Assembly (NCBI RefSeq): GCF_020520285.1
Contig: NZ_CP084742.1
Location: 6,249,501-6,313,500, forward strand
Length of the DNA: 64,000 nucleotides
DNA from: Pseudomonas sp. L5B5
GTDB taxonomy: Bacteria; Pseudomonadota; Gammaproteobacteria; Pseudomonadales; Pseudomonadaceae
Reading direction: 5' to 3'
The notes under the pieces are model-generated. The model saw only the letters and a program-made list of their open reading frames with translations. It searched no databases and was not told the origin of the DNA. The position numbers and the translations under genes are program-made. Below, piece after piece: positions 18,164 to 28,553 of this stretch (positions within the stretch are counted from its first letter, which is position 1; the number at the start of each line of letters is the position of its first letter).

Positions 18164-18967
18164 ATGCGTCTTAGCGCGCTTTATCGATATCCGTTGAAAT
18201 CCGGCAAGGGCGAAACCCTGCAGCAGATCAGCCTGGACAAGCTCGGTCTCGAGGGCGATCGCCGCTGGATGCTGGTGGATGAAGCCAGCGGGCGCTTTCT
18301 GACCCAGCGCGCCGTGGGACGGATGAGCCAGCTCTCGGCCCTGTGGAACGCCCAAGGCGGCCTGACCCTGAGCGCTCCGGGTTTCTTGCCGCTGGATGTA
18401 GCGGTTCCGGATGGCGAGGCAGCCCTGCGAGGCGTGACGATCTGGCAGGACACCCTGCGGGTTCCCGATGCCGGCGACGAAGCCGCTGCCTGGGTCAGCG
18501 AGTTCATCGGCAAACCCACCCGCCTGGTGCAGGTGCCGCCGGAGCGGGCACGGACCACCGCTGCCGGTTATGGCAAGGATGATGACCAGGTGGCGTTCGC
18601 CGACGGTTTTCCCTTGCTGCTGATCGGCCAGGCCTCCCTGGACGACCTGGCTGGCCGGGTGGGACGGCCCCTGGAAATGCTGCGATTCAGACCCAACCTC
18701 GTGGTCGAGGGCAGCGAAGCGTTCGCCGAGGACAGCTGGAAGCGGGTGCGTATCGGTGATGTCGAGTTTCGCGTGGTCAAGTCATGCGCGCGCTGCATTC
18801 TCACCACCATCGACCCCAGGACGGGCGAGCGCAGCGCCGACCGCGAGCCCCTGGCAACCTTGCAGAAGTACCGTACCCGGGAAGACGGGGCGATGTTCGG
18901 CCAGAACCTGGTCAACGACGGCAATGGTCAGTTGCAGGTGGGCATGCCGGTCACTGTCCTCGAGTAG
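18164..18967 (+). CDS. MOSC-domain protein (YcbX/mARC-like molybdenum-cofactor protein)
   Basis: A 267-residue protein with an N-terminal MOSC beta-barrel (MRLSALYRYPLKSGKGETLQ, LGLEGDRRWMLVDE) and a C-terminal MOSC domain (MLRFRPNLVVEGSEAFAEDS, then VKSCARCILTTIDPRTGERS). The Cys in SCARC matches the position that ligates molybdenum in this family. YcbX-type proteins reduce N-hydroxylated compounds with a partner reductase. Unlike E. coli YcbX (about 370 residues) there is no C-terminal ferredoxin domain, so an external electron donor would be needed. AGGAGGGAGCAGG precedes ATG 18164. A strong terminator follows. Confidence 0.88.
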   Translation: MRLSALYRYPLKSGKGETLQQISLDKLGLEGDRRWMLVDEASGRFLTQRAVGRMSQLSALWNAQGGLTLSAPGFLPLDVAVPDGEAALRGVTIWQDTLRVPDAGDEAAAWVSEFIGKPTRLVQVPPERARTTAAGYGKDDDQVAFADGFPLLLIGQASLDDLAGRVGRPLEMLRFRPNLVVEGSEAFAEDSWKRVRIGDVEFRVVKSCARCILTTIDPRTGERSADREPLATLQKYRTREDGAMFGQNLVNDGNGQLQVGMPVTVLE

Positions 18968-18979
18968 CACTGGCGAGGC

Positions 18980-19018
18980 AAAAAAATGCCCGCCTCCTTT
19001 TGGGGGCGGGCATTTTTT
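18980..19018. terminator. Bidirectional rho-independent terminator
   Basis: A GC-rich stem (ATGCCCGCC with GGCGGGCAT, 18986-19013) is flanked by an A run on the left and a T run on the right. It can stop transcription from the MOSC gene on the plus strand and from ppnP on the minus strand, which converge here. Confidence 0.9.
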
Positions 19019-19045
19019 GTGCGCGGATGAAATCCGACTGGCAGA

Positions 19046-19330
19046 TCAGCCGCGGTACTCGCACAGGTAGGCGGTGTCCACCGCGACCTTCAACTGGAAC
19101 TTGCTGTTGGCCGGAACGTTGAAGTGGCTGCCGGTAGCGAAGGTCTGCCATTCCTCGCTGCCTGGCAGCTTGACGGTCAGCGCGCCGGAAACCACATGCA
19201 TGATTTCCCGTTGCGCGGTGCCGAACTCGTATTCGCCCGCCGCCATGACGCCAATGGTCGCGGGGCCTTCGGCCGTGCCGAAGGCAATCGACTTGACGGT
19301 GCCGTCGAAGTACTCGTTGACTTTAAACAT
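19046..19330 (-). CDS. ppnP: PpnP, pyrimidine/purine nucleoside phosphorylase
   Basis: A 94-residue single-domain cupin of the former DUF1255/YaiE family. It starts [18 protein letters not shown] and has [32 protein letters not shown] and [13 protein letters not shown], matching E. coli YaiE/PpnP in length and motif order. PpnP phosphorolyses several nucleosides to free base and ribose-1-phosphate for salvage. It stands alone and is convergent with the MOSC gene, sharing its terminator. Confidence 0.93.
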   Translation of the reverse strand: MFKVNEYFDGTVKSIAFGTAEGPATIGVMAAGEYEFGTAQREIMHVVSGALTVKLPGSEEWQTFATGSHFNVPANSKFQLKVAVDTAYLCEYRG

Positions 19331-19404
19331 GGGCGTTCCTCAAGAAAGGGTCAAAAAGGGGCGGCCAGTATGCACAAGGCCCGAAGGGCCGTCACCTGTC
19401 GCCA

Positions 19405-19947
19405 TCAGGGAAGAGTCAGCGGTAACAGGCGCGCGGTATTGCGCGCATCTTCCAGGGCTCGATGCTGCTGGCCATTGAATTGCATGCCGGCCAGTTGCAG
19501 GGCTGCATTCAGGCCCAGGGGCCGCTCCAGGCGCCGGGCCTTGGCGAAACGCTGTTTGAGATTCATGTGCGGGACATCGTTGAGCAGGCTGTGCAATTGG
19601 TGGTTGTGCCATTCCAGTTGCAGTTGCTTGCGGTCGTAGTCGCCCCAGCTCGCCCAGCCTTCCAGGCGCGGTTGATGCTGGCTGAGCCAGCGCTCGAACA
19701 AGGGCCAGACCTCGCTCAAGGGGGCGGCGCAGTCGATATTGGCCTGGGTGATGTGAGTCAGTTCGCGGCAGAACGGCGTCAGCATCGGGCGCCGCAGCGG
19801 GCGGATGAAACGCTGGAAGTGGTCCTGTTCCCGACCCTCGCGGTTGACCAGAGTGGCGCCGATTTCGATGATTTCCATCTCGCTAACCGGCCAGCCCCCT
19901 TCATCCGTCGTGGCTTCCAGATCTATTACCAGCCAGTGGGGCATCAC
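19405..19947 (-). CDS. DEDDh-family 3'-5' exonuclease
   Basis: A 180-residue exonuclease of the RNase T/ERI-1-like group. Exo I has the D-x-E pair in WLVIDLEATTDEGG (residues 6-11 onward), with IEIGATLVN after it. Exo II is in the WGDYDRKQLQLEW segment and Exo III ends HRALEDARNTARLL with the catalytic His and Asp. The length fits the ERI-1-like single-domain exonucleases of gamma-proteobacteria. The substrate (RNA or DNA ends) cannot be read from the sequence. ATG 19947 or the adjacent ATG 19944 may be used. It stands alone, 118 nt downstream of atuF. Confidence 0.85.
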   Translation of the reverse strand: MMPHWLVIDLEATTDEGGWPVSEMEIIEIGATLVNREGREQDHFQRFIRPLRRPMLTPFCRELTHITQANIDCAAPLSEVWPLFERWLSQHQPRLEGWASWGDYDRKQLQLEWHNHQLHSLLNDVPHMNLKQRFAKARRLERPLGLNAALQLAGMQFNGQQHRALEDARNTARLLPLTLP

Positions 19948-20019
19948 AAATTCCAGCCTTCAACCATCTCGATGACGCTTGAGCGTAGCCAAAGCCGGGG
20001 CATCCGCCTAGTGGGGAGC

Positions 20020-20041
20020 GCCGGGCGGGATGCCGTCCGGC
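20020..20041 (-). terminator. GC-rich hairpin downstream of atuF
   Basis: A 9-bp stem (GCCGGGCGG with CCGTCCGGC, one G-T type mismatch) with a 4-nt loop lies 25 nt past the atuF stop. There is no T run, so it may be an imperfect terminator or an RNA 3'-end stabiliser. Confidence 0.4.
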
Positions 20042-20065
20042 GGGCATCGATGCGAACCTGGCGGT

Positions 20066-22021
<1,956 letters not shown>

Positions 22022-22048
22022 CGTAGGCTTCCTGTATCTGTAGGGGCG

Positions 22049-22846
22049 TCAGCCGGCCCAGGACGGTTTGCGTTTCTGTACAAAGGCCAAGGTGCCTTCG
22101 AGGCCTTCCTCTGCGCTGACCGCCTGGGCGAAATCGTCGGCGGCCTGGTCCAGCAGCGGGCCCAGGGGCTGATCGACGCTGGCCAGGAGCAGGGCCTTGG
22201 TCTGGGCGTTGGCGGCGGGCGCGCAACGCAGGACCTGGGCCAGTTGTTGCTCCAGGCGCTCCTGCAAGGCCTTGGCATCGTTCTCGACGAAGTGCACCAG
22301 GCCCAGCTGCCGGGCCTGTTCGCCGTCGAATCTGGCGGCGGTCAAGGCCAGGCGCCGGGCCTGGGTCAGGCCGATGCGCCGGACCACGAACGGAGCGATC
22401 TGTGCCGGCAGCAGGCCGAGACTGGTTTCCGGCATGCCGAACTGCGCCGAGTGTTCGGCGATGGCAATGTCGCTGACGCAGGCCAGTCCGAAACCACCGC
22501 CCAGTACTGCGCCCTGCAGCAGGCAGATCAGGACCTGGGGGACTTTCTGCGCCTCTTCCAGCAACGCCCCGAAGGCCCGGTTCAATTCCCGGTAGGCCGC
22601 GGCACCCCGGGCCCGGGCTCCGGCCATGTCCTTGAGGTCGCCGCCAGCGCAGAAGTGGCCTTCGGTGCCCTGCAGCACCAGGGCCCGAATGCTGCGTCGC
22701 TCGTTCACGACGGCCAGTACCGTGCGCAATTCCGCCACCATTTCAAGGCTCATGGCGTTGCGGCACTCGGGGCGGTTGAGGGTGATGAACAGCACGCCGC
22801 CGCGTGACTCCAGCAACAGCGTCCGGCAGGTCGGCAGCGGGCTCAT
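22049..22846 (-). CDS. atuE: AtuE, isohexenylglutaconyl-CoA hydratase
   Basis: A 265-residue crotonase-fold enzyme. The oxyanion-hole segments are VLQGTEGHFCAGGDLKDMAG near residue 60 and LLQGAVLGGGFGLACVSD near 110. It hydrates the carboxylated, isomerised acyl-CoA in the Atu pathway. ATG 22846 overlaps the atuD stop by 4 nt (ATGA); the open frame extends much further upstream but only inside atuD. LiuC-like methylglutaconyl-CoA hydratases are similar, so the assignment rests on context. Confidence 0.87.
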   Translation of the reverse strand: MSPLPTCRTLLLESRGGVLFITLNRPECRNAMSLEMVAELRTVLAVVNERRSIRALVLQGTEGHFCAGGDLKDMAGARARGAAAYRELNRAFGALLEEAQKVPQVLICLLQGAVLGGGFGLACVSDIAIAEHSAQFGMPETSLGLLPAQIAPFVVRRIGLTQARRLALTAARFDGEQARQLGLVHFVENDAKALQERLEQQLAQVLRCAPAANAQTKALLLASVDQPLGPLLDQAADDFAQAVSAEEGLEGTLAFVQKRKPSWAG

Positions 22847-24000
22847 TTTTTCTTCCCGGGCAGGATGCCCATGAGTTTGCAGATGATCCCCAGCATGATC
22901 TCGTCGGCGCCACCACCGATGGACACCAGGCGTACATCGCGGTAGGCCCGCGCCACCGGGTTGTCCCACATGAAGCCCATGCCACCCCAGTATTGCAGGC
23001 AACTGTCGCTGACCTCGCGGCCCAGCCGACCGGCCTTGAGCTTGGCCATGGAAGCCAGGCGGGTCACGTCCTGGCCACGCACGTACTGCTCGGTGGCCTG
23101 GTACACCAGGGCCCGCAGGCACTCGATCTCGGTGGACAGCTCGGCCAGGCGGAAGTGGATCACCTGGTTGTCGATCAACGGGTTGCCGAAGGTCTTGCGT
23201 TCCTTGCAGTACTCGATGGTGCTGTCGACGCAGTATTCCAGGCCCTTGATCATGTTCGCCGCACCGAACAGCCGCTCTTCCTGGAACTGCAGCATCTGCA
23301 TCATGAAACCGGCGCCTTCATGGCCGATGCGGTTGCGCTGGGGCACCCGCACGTTATCGAAGAACACCTGGGCGGTTTCCGAACTGCGCATGCCGAGCTT
23401 GTCCAGGCTAGAGCTGAGGCTGATGCCCGGGGTGTTCATCGGCACCATGATCAGCGACTTGTTGACGTGGGGCTTGTCGTCCGAGGTATTGGCCAGCAGG
23501 CAGATGAAGTCGGCGCTGGGTGAGTTGGTGATCCACATCTTGCTGCCGTTGATCACGTAGTCGTCGCCGTCCTTGCGGGCGTGGGTCTTGAGCCCGGCGA
23601 CATCGGAGCCGGCCCCGACTTCGGAGACGCCGATGCAACCCACCTGCTCGCCGCTGATGGCCGGGCGCAGGAACTCGTCGCGCAGTTCGTCGGAGCCGAA
23701 ACGCGCCAGGGCCGGGGTGCACATGTCGGTCTGCACGCCGATGGACATGGGAATGCCGCCACAATGGATGGTGCCGAACTCCTCGGCCGCCACGATCGAG
23801 TAGCTGTAGTCCAGGCTCATGCCGCCGAATTTTTCCGGCTTGGAAATGCCCAGCAGCCCCAGTTCGCCGGCCTTGCGGAAGATCTCGTGGATGGGAAAGC
23901 GCCCGGCTTTCTCCCATTCCTCGACATGGGGGTTGATCTCGCGCTCGACAAAGTTGCGCACCGTGCGCCGCAGTTCTTCGTGTTCCTGGGTGAAGATCAT
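22843..24000 (-). CDS. atuD: AtuD, citronellyl-CoA dehydrogenase
   Basis: A 385-residue acyl-CoA dehydrogenase with FAD-binding signatures CIGVSEVGAGSDVAGL near residue 125 and WITNSPSADF near 160, and the C-terminal helical domain ending in YRDVRLVSIGGGADEIMLG. The catalytic-base region (YWGGMGFMWDNPVARAYRD) is intact. It oxidises citronellyl-CoA to geranyl-CoA. ATG 24000 has AGGA about 9 nt upstream; the frame extends to 24096 but that part overlaps the atuC end. The gene is separated from atuC by 76 nt. Confidence 0.88.
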   Translation of the reverse strand: MIFTQEHEELRRTVRNFVEREINPHVEEWEKAGRFPIHEIFRKAGELGLLGISKPEKFGGMSLDYSYSIVAAEEFGTIHCGGIPMSIGVQTDMCTPALARFGSDELRDEFLRPAISGEQVGCIGVSEVGAGSDVAGLKTHARKDGDDYVINGSKMWITNSPSADFICLLANTSDDKPHVNKSLIMVPMNTPGISLSSSLDKLGMRSSETAQVFFDNVRVPQRNRIGHEGAGFMMQMLQFQEERLFGAANMIKGLEYCVDSTIEYCKERKTFGNPLIDNQVIHFRLAELSTEIECLRALVYQATEQYVRGQDVTRLASMAKLKAGRLGREVSDSCLQYWGGMGFMWDNPVARAYRDVRLVSIGGGADEIMLGIICKLMGILPGKKK

Positions 24001-24076
24001 TGTTGTTGTCCTTCTCAAGTTGAGTGGCGTCACCAGCGGATCTTTTTGTCCCGCACCTGCGGGCTGTTCGGCGCGA

Positions 24077-25693
24077 TCAGAACCGCGCCACGCCAAAGCT
24101 GTTGGGCTGCAGCGGGCGAACCTGGGCCTCGTGGCAGATGTCCAGCAGCAAGCCCAGCAAGGTGCGGGTATCGCGCGGATCGATCAGGCCGTCGTCCCAC
24201 AGGTTGGCGCTGCCGTACAGTGCCGTGGACTGGCTGTCGAGCTTCTGCGCGGTCACCTGCTCCAGCATGTCGAGCATCTTCGGGTCGGCCTCCTGGCCGT
24301 TCTTGGCGTGCTTGGCCTCGGTGACGATGCGCAGCACCTTGCCGGCCTGGGCACCGCCCATCACCGCGGTACGGCTGTTGGGCCAGGCGAAGATGAAGCG
24401 CGGGTCCAGGCCGCGGCCGCACATTGCATAGTTGCCGGCACCATAGGAGCCGCCGACCACGATCGTCAGCTTCGGCACCCGGGCGTTGGCCACCGCCTGG
24501 ATCAGCTTGGAGCCGTGCTTGATCACCCCCTGCTGCTCGGATTCGGTGCCGACCATGAAACCGGTGGTGTTGTGGAAGAACAGCAGCGGCGTCTGGCTCT
24601 GGTCGCAGAGCTGGATGAACTGCGCGGCCTTGCTCGCGCCCTGGGGGGTGATCGGACCGTTGTTGCCGATGAAACCGCAGGGCCGGCCCTGGACCTGCAG
24701 GTGGCCGCAGAGGGTCTGGGCATCGAACTCGCCCTTGAACTCCAGGAACTGCGATCCGTCCGCCAGGCGCGCGACGATCTCCCGGGCGTCATAGGGTTTC
24801 TTCGGGTCGTCGGGAATCAGGCCCAGCAGTTCCTCCACCGGGTACAAGGGCTCGCTCCAGGTCCTGGGGGGCTGTGGCGGCAACTGGGCGTTCCACGGCA
24901 GCAGGCTGACGATTTCGCGGACGGTGCGGATGCCGTCGGCATCGTTTTCCGCCAGGTACTCGGCGGTACCGGCAACCTGAGCGTGCATCTCGGCGCCACC
25001 GAGCTGCTCGTCGGTGGCCACCTCACCAGTGGCGGCCTTGAGCAACGGTGGTCCGGCGAGAAACAGCTTGGCCTTGCCGCGCACCACCACCACGTAGTCC
25101 GAGAGTCCGGGCTGGTAGGCGCCGCCGGCAGTGGCCGAGCCATGCACCACGGTGATCTGCGGCAGGCCCATGGCCGACATCCGTGCCTGGTTGGCGAAGC
25201 TGCGCGCACCCTCGACGAAGATTTCCGCCGCGTAGTTGAGATTGGCGCCGCCGCTTTCGGCCAGGGTCACCACCGGCAGTTTGTTTTCCATGGCGATCTG
25301 TTGCAGGCGCAGGGATTTGTACAAGCCGCTGGGGGAAATGGTGCCGCCCTTGATCGCGCTGTTGTTGGCCACCACTAGCATGCGTACCCCGCAGACATAA
25401 CCGATGCCGGCGATCAGGCCGCCGCCGGCCTGGCTGCCGTCCTTGTCGTCATGCAACTTGTAGCCGGCCAGGCCGGCCAGTTCGAGAAACGGCGCGCCCG
25501 GGTCCAGCAGCAGGTTCAGGCGCTCCCGGGGCAGCAGTTGCCCGCGCTTTTCAAACTTGGCCTGGGCCTCGGCGGCCTTGTCCAACTGGTGTTGCTGGAT
25601 GTCGCGCAGCTGTTGCAGGCCGGCCAGCATGGCCTGGCGGTTCTGCGCGAACTGCGAGCTGTGGGGGTCGAGCTGGGATTGGATGACCGGCAT
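24077..25693 (-). CDS. atuC: AtuC, geranyl-CoA carboxylase beta (carboxyltransferase) subunit
   Basis: A 538-residue carboxyltransferase. The N-terminal half has RERLNLLLDPGAPFLEL and YAAEIFVEGARSF. The C-terminal half has the CoA-site loop CGFIGNNGPITPQGASKAAQF, then TTGFMVGTESEQQGVIKHG and VVGGSYGAGNYAMCGRGLDP. It transfers the carboxyl group from biotin on AtuF to geranyl-CoA. The length equals that of methylcrotonyl-CoA carboxylase beta (LiuB), its closest relative, but the surrounding atu genes favour AtuC. It starts 3 nt after the atuB stop. Confidence 0.88.
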   Translation of the reverse strand: MPVIQSQLDPHSSQFAQNRQAMLAGLQQLRDIQQHQLDKAAEAQAKFEKRGQLLPRERLNLLLDPGAPFLELAGLAGYKLHDDKDGSQAGGGLIAGIGYVCGVRMLVVANNSAIKGGTISPSGLYKSLRLQQIAMENKLPVVTLAESGGANLNYAAEIFVEGARSFANQARMSAMGLPQITVVHGSATAGGAYQPGLSDYVVVVRGKAKLFLAGPPLLKAATGEVATDEQLGGAEMHAQVAGTAEYLAENDADGIRTVREIVSLLPWNAQLPPQPPRTWSEPLYPVEELLGLIPDDPKKPYDAREIVARLADGSQFLEFKGEFDAQTLCGHLQVQGRPCGFIGNNGPITPQGASKAAQFIQLCDQSQTPLLFFHNTTGFMVGTESEQQGVIKHGSKLIQAVANARVPKLTIVVGGSYGAGNYAMCGRGLDPRFIFAWPNSRTAVMGGAQAGKVLRIVTEAKHAKNGQEADPKMLDMLEQVTAQKLDSQSTALYGSANLWDDGLIDPRDTRTLLGLLLDICHEAQVRPLQPNSFGVARF

Positions 25694-25696
25694 GGC

Positions 25697-26566
25697 TTAC
25701 TCCTCGCCCTTGAGTACATCGGGCAGGTAGGCCCGATGGAAGCCGTTGTAGGAGTGGCTGTTGCGCGCCTTGCCCAGGGGCCAGGCACGGCTGCCGAGGC
25801 TGGCGGCGCCGTCGATGCGCAGGGTGCTGCCGCTGATGAAGGCCGCGCCAGGGCTGAGCAGGAACACGATGGCCGCGCTGACTTCCGATTCGCTGCCGAT
25901 GCGCTTGAGGGGCACATGCTCGCGCAGGGTGGGGATCACCGCCTTGAAGGCGCCCTCGTAGGTATCCATGCCGCTGGAGGCGATCCAGCCCGGGGCCACG
26001 GCATTGACCCGCACCCCGGCATGGCCCCATTCATAGGCGGCGGTCTTGGTGAAGTTGTCCATTCCCGAGCGCGCCGCGCCGGAATGGCCCATGCCGGGCA
26101 TGCCGCCCCACATGTCGGCGAGCATGTTGACGATGCTGCCGCCGTGCTTGCTCATGGACTGGTTGAACACTTCCCGGGCCATGAGGAAGCCGCCCACCAG
26201 GTTGGTGCGCAGCACAGTCTCGAAACCCTTCTGGTTGATCGAAGCCAGGGGTGCCGGGTACTGGCCGCCGGCATTGTTGACCAGGCCATGGATCGGGCCA
26301 AAGCGCCCGATCAGTTCGCCGACCAGGGCCTTGACCGCTTCCTCGTCGCGGATGTCGCAGGCCTGCCAGTCGGCCTTGCCGCCGTCCTCGGCAATTTCGC
26401 CGGCGACTTGCTGGAGTTTTTCCGCCTTGCGTCCCACCAGCAGCACCCGGGCCCCCAGGGCCGCCAGCTCATGGGCGGTGCAACGGCCGATGCCGCTGCC
26501 GCCGCCAGTGACGAGGATGGTCTGGCCGGCAAACAATTGCGCTTTGAAGATCGAGTCGTACACCAC
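25697..26566 (-). CDS. atuB: AtuB, short-chain dehydrogenase of terpene catabolism
   Basis: A 289-residue SDR. The Rossmann motif TGGGSGIGRCTAHELAALG is at residues 20-38, NNAGG near 95, and the PGW segment follows (VNAVAPGWIASSGMD). The usual active-site Y-x3-K reads YEWGHAG, with no Lys at the +4 position, so classic SDR chemistry looks altered, as in the FabI/2,4-dienoyl-CoA reductase-like branch. It is proposed to act on citronellol/citronellal or a later acyl-CoA step. It sits 9 nt after atuA and 3 nt before atuC. Confidence 0.85.
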   Translation of the reverse strand: MVYDSIFKAQLFAGQTILVTGGGSGIGRCTAHELAALGARVLLVGRKAEKLQQVAGEIAEDGGKADWQACDIRDEEAVKALVGELIGRFGPIHGLVNNAGGQYPAPLASINQKGFETVLRTNLVGGFLMAREVFNQSMSKHGGSIVNMLADMWGGMPGMGHSGAARSGMDNFTKTAAYEWGHAGVRVNAVAPGWIASSGMDTYEGAFKAVIPTLREHVPLKRIGSESEVSAAIVFLLSPGAAFISGSTLRIDGAASLGSRAWPLGKARNSHSYNGFHRAYLPDVLKGEE

Positions 26567-26575
26567 GGCAGCTCC

Positions 26576-28366
26576 TTAGTTGACGGCGTCGGCGATGCGC
26601 TGGGGCACCGGGATCTGGATTTCCAGCAACTGCTGGGCGAAGGCCTTGCCCTGGGGGTCGATGCGCAGGCTGGCGACACCGCCCCCGCCCAGGGCGTTTT
26701 CCAGCAGGAAGTTGAGGCTGTGGGTGCCCGGCAGGTACCAGCGCTGCACCCGGCCATGAACCGGGTCCAGCACATGGCTCATCCAGTCCACCAGGACTTC
26801 GGGGGTCAGGGCCTCGGCGATCCACGGCAGGTAGTCGGGGTGGCGGGCCATGACCCCGATGTTGCTGTGGTTGCCCTTGTCCCCGGAGCGGGCCACCGCC
26901 AGCTTGACCAGGGGCACGCTGGCATCGGCCTGGCCCTGGGGCCTGGGCACGGAATGGGCAGCGGGCAGGGCGCCCGAGTCCAGGTCGTCGGGCCCTGGCA
27001 GGGTGCAGGCGTGGCGTTGTCCGGCGAAGTCGACCTCCAGGTGGCAGCGGTCCTTCTCCAGCAGGAAGGAGAACAGGCGGATCACCGGGTACACCGTTGG
27101 CCGCCCGCCGACGATGCCGGTCAGCCCGGGGGCCATGCCGGTGGCGGCCTGGGCGATCTCCCGGGAGAACAGCACCAGGGCCGCCTTGTTCGGATGACGC
27201 ACGGCGAGCTTGATCACCACTTCGCGGCTGTCCTGGCGTTGGCCGTGGGGGCCGTAGGTGGCCTCGCTGCCCAGCAGCTCGATGTTCACTTCGCTGTAGG
27301 GGCCCCAACCGCGCTGGCTGAACATCTCGCTGGTCTTGTCGATGATCGCCTGGCTGACCCGGCGCGCCTTGGCCACCGCGTCGATACCGGCCAGCAGGCA
27401 ACTGGCCGTGCAGCGAAAACCGTCCGGGTAGGTGGCGCTGACTTTGTACTGGTGGCTGGGGGGCAGGCCCTTGGCGCCCTGGACGCTGACTTCGCCGGGG
27501 GCCTTTTGCTGCAGTTGAACCTGGGAAAAATCGCAGGTCACGTCCGGCAGGAGGTAGGCCTGCGGGTTGCCGATTTCGTAGAGCAGCTGTTCGCCGACGG
27601 TCAGCGGGCTGACCAGTCCGCCGGTGCCTGGCGCCTTGCTCACCACGAAGTGGCCGTCAGTTGCGACTTCCACCACCGGGAAGCCGATGTGTTCGTAGTC
27701 CGGCACATCGCGCCAGTCGGTGAAGTTGCCACCGGTGCATTGTGCGCCGCACTCGATGATATGCCCGGCCAACGCGGCCTGGGCCAGGCGGTCGTAGTCG
27801 TGCCAGGACCAGCCGAACTCGTGCACCAGCGCGGCGCTGACCACGGCGCTGTCGACGCCGCGCCCGGTGATGACGATGTCCGCCCCCAGCTCCAGCGCTG
27901 CGACGATCCCGGGGGCGCCGAGGTAGGCGTTGGTGGAGACGCACACCGGGGGCAGCGCCGCACCGGTGAACATTTCCACGATTTCGGCGCTGGCCAGTGC
28001 CTTGAGTTGCGGTTGCAGATCGTCGCCCAGCAGCACGGCGACCTTCAGCGCCACCCCGGCCTTTTCGCAGGCGGCGCGCAGGGCGGCGGCGCAGGCTTGC
28101 GGGTTGACCCCGCCGGCATTGCTGATGACACGAATCTTCTGGGTATGGATCGAGGCCAGCAAGGGGCTGAGCACTTCGACGAAGTCCGTGGCGTAGCCCG
28201 CTCCCGGGTCTTTCATCCGGGCTCCGGCCATGATCGAGAGGGTGATCTCGGCCAGGTAGTCGAATACCAGGTAATCCAGGTTCGCACCTTGCACCAGTTG
28301 CGCGGCAGCGCTGCTGGTATCGCCCCAGAAGGCGCTGGCGCAGCCGATTCGTACAGTCTTGGTCAT
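26576..28366 (-). CDS. atuA: AtuA, acyclic terpene utilisation protein
   Basis: A 596-residue protein of the AtuA (DUF1446) family with its small AtuA-like ferredoxin-fold domain fused at the C-terminus (from about residue 490, VKLAVARSGDKGNHSNIGVM). The N-terminal part starts VRIGCASAFWGDTSSAA and carries ISNAGGVNPQACAAAL and DIVITGRGVDSAVVSAAL. The biochemical role is unsettled; it is the first gene of the terpene operon in Pseudomonas and is needed for growth on citronellol. The gene is divergent from atuR and has the operator pair in front of it. Confidence 0.9.
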   Translation of the reverse strand: MTKTVRIGCASAFWGDTSSAAAQLVQGANLDYLVFDYLAEITLSIMAGARMKDPGAGYATDFVEVLSPLLASIHTQKIRVISNAGGVNPQACAAALRAACEKAGVALKVAVLLGDDLQPQLKALASAEIVEMFTGAALPPVCVSTNAYLGAPGIVAALELGADIVITGRGVDSAVVSAALVHEFGWSWHDYDRLAQAALAGHIIECGAQCTGGNFTDWRDVPDYEHIGFPVVEVATDGHFVVSKAPGTGGLVSPLTVGEQLLYEIGNPQAYLLPDVTCDFSQVQLQQKAPGEVSVQGAKGLPPSHQYKVSATYPDGFRCTASCLLAGIDAVAKARRVSQAIIDKTSEMFSQRGWGPYSEVNIELLGSEATYGPHGQRQDSREVVIKLAVRHPNKAALVLFSREIAQAATGMAPGLTGIVGGRPTVYPVIRLFSFLLEKDRCHLEVDFAGQRHACTLPGPDDLDSGALPAAHSVPRPQGQADASVPLVKLAVARSGDKGNHSNIGVMARHPDYLPWIAEALTPEVLVDWMSHVLDPVHGRVQRWYLPGTHSLNFLLENALGGGGVASLRIDPQGKAFAQQLLEIQIPVPQRIADAVN

Positions 28367-28402
28367 GGCGGGGCTCTCGAGAAAAGAACTGCACGGAGGC
28401 TA

Positions 28403-28463
28403 CCAAGCAAGCGCTTGGTTTGTAAATGACCTGATCTATTCTTCTACCCAAGCGCTTGCTTGG
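28403..28463. promoter_or_regulatory. AtuR operator pair between atuA and atuR
   Basis: Two exact 16-bp copies in opposite orientation, CCAAGCAAGCGCTTGG at 28403-28418 and CCAAGCGCTTGCTTGG at 28448-28463, are 29 bp apart. Each contains the palindrome CAAGCGCTTG. In P. aeruginosa AtuR represses the operon by binding two inverted repeats in the same intergenic region. The spacing and the presence of two copies here match that arrangement. Confidence 0.85.
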
Positions 28464-28553
28464 GGCCGGGTAGGGGCTTAAATTGCGCGCGCCATGACCG
28501 GTTTACCCGGGCCAGCCCCAGGGCTATCGATGAAGTGAAGTAGGAGAACAGCG

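Noticed and set aside
25451..28429. A 992-codon plus-strand frame opposite atuC/atuB/atuA
   Set aside because: It is a low-complexity antisense reading; the minus strand carries intact catalytic motifs with tight gene spacing.
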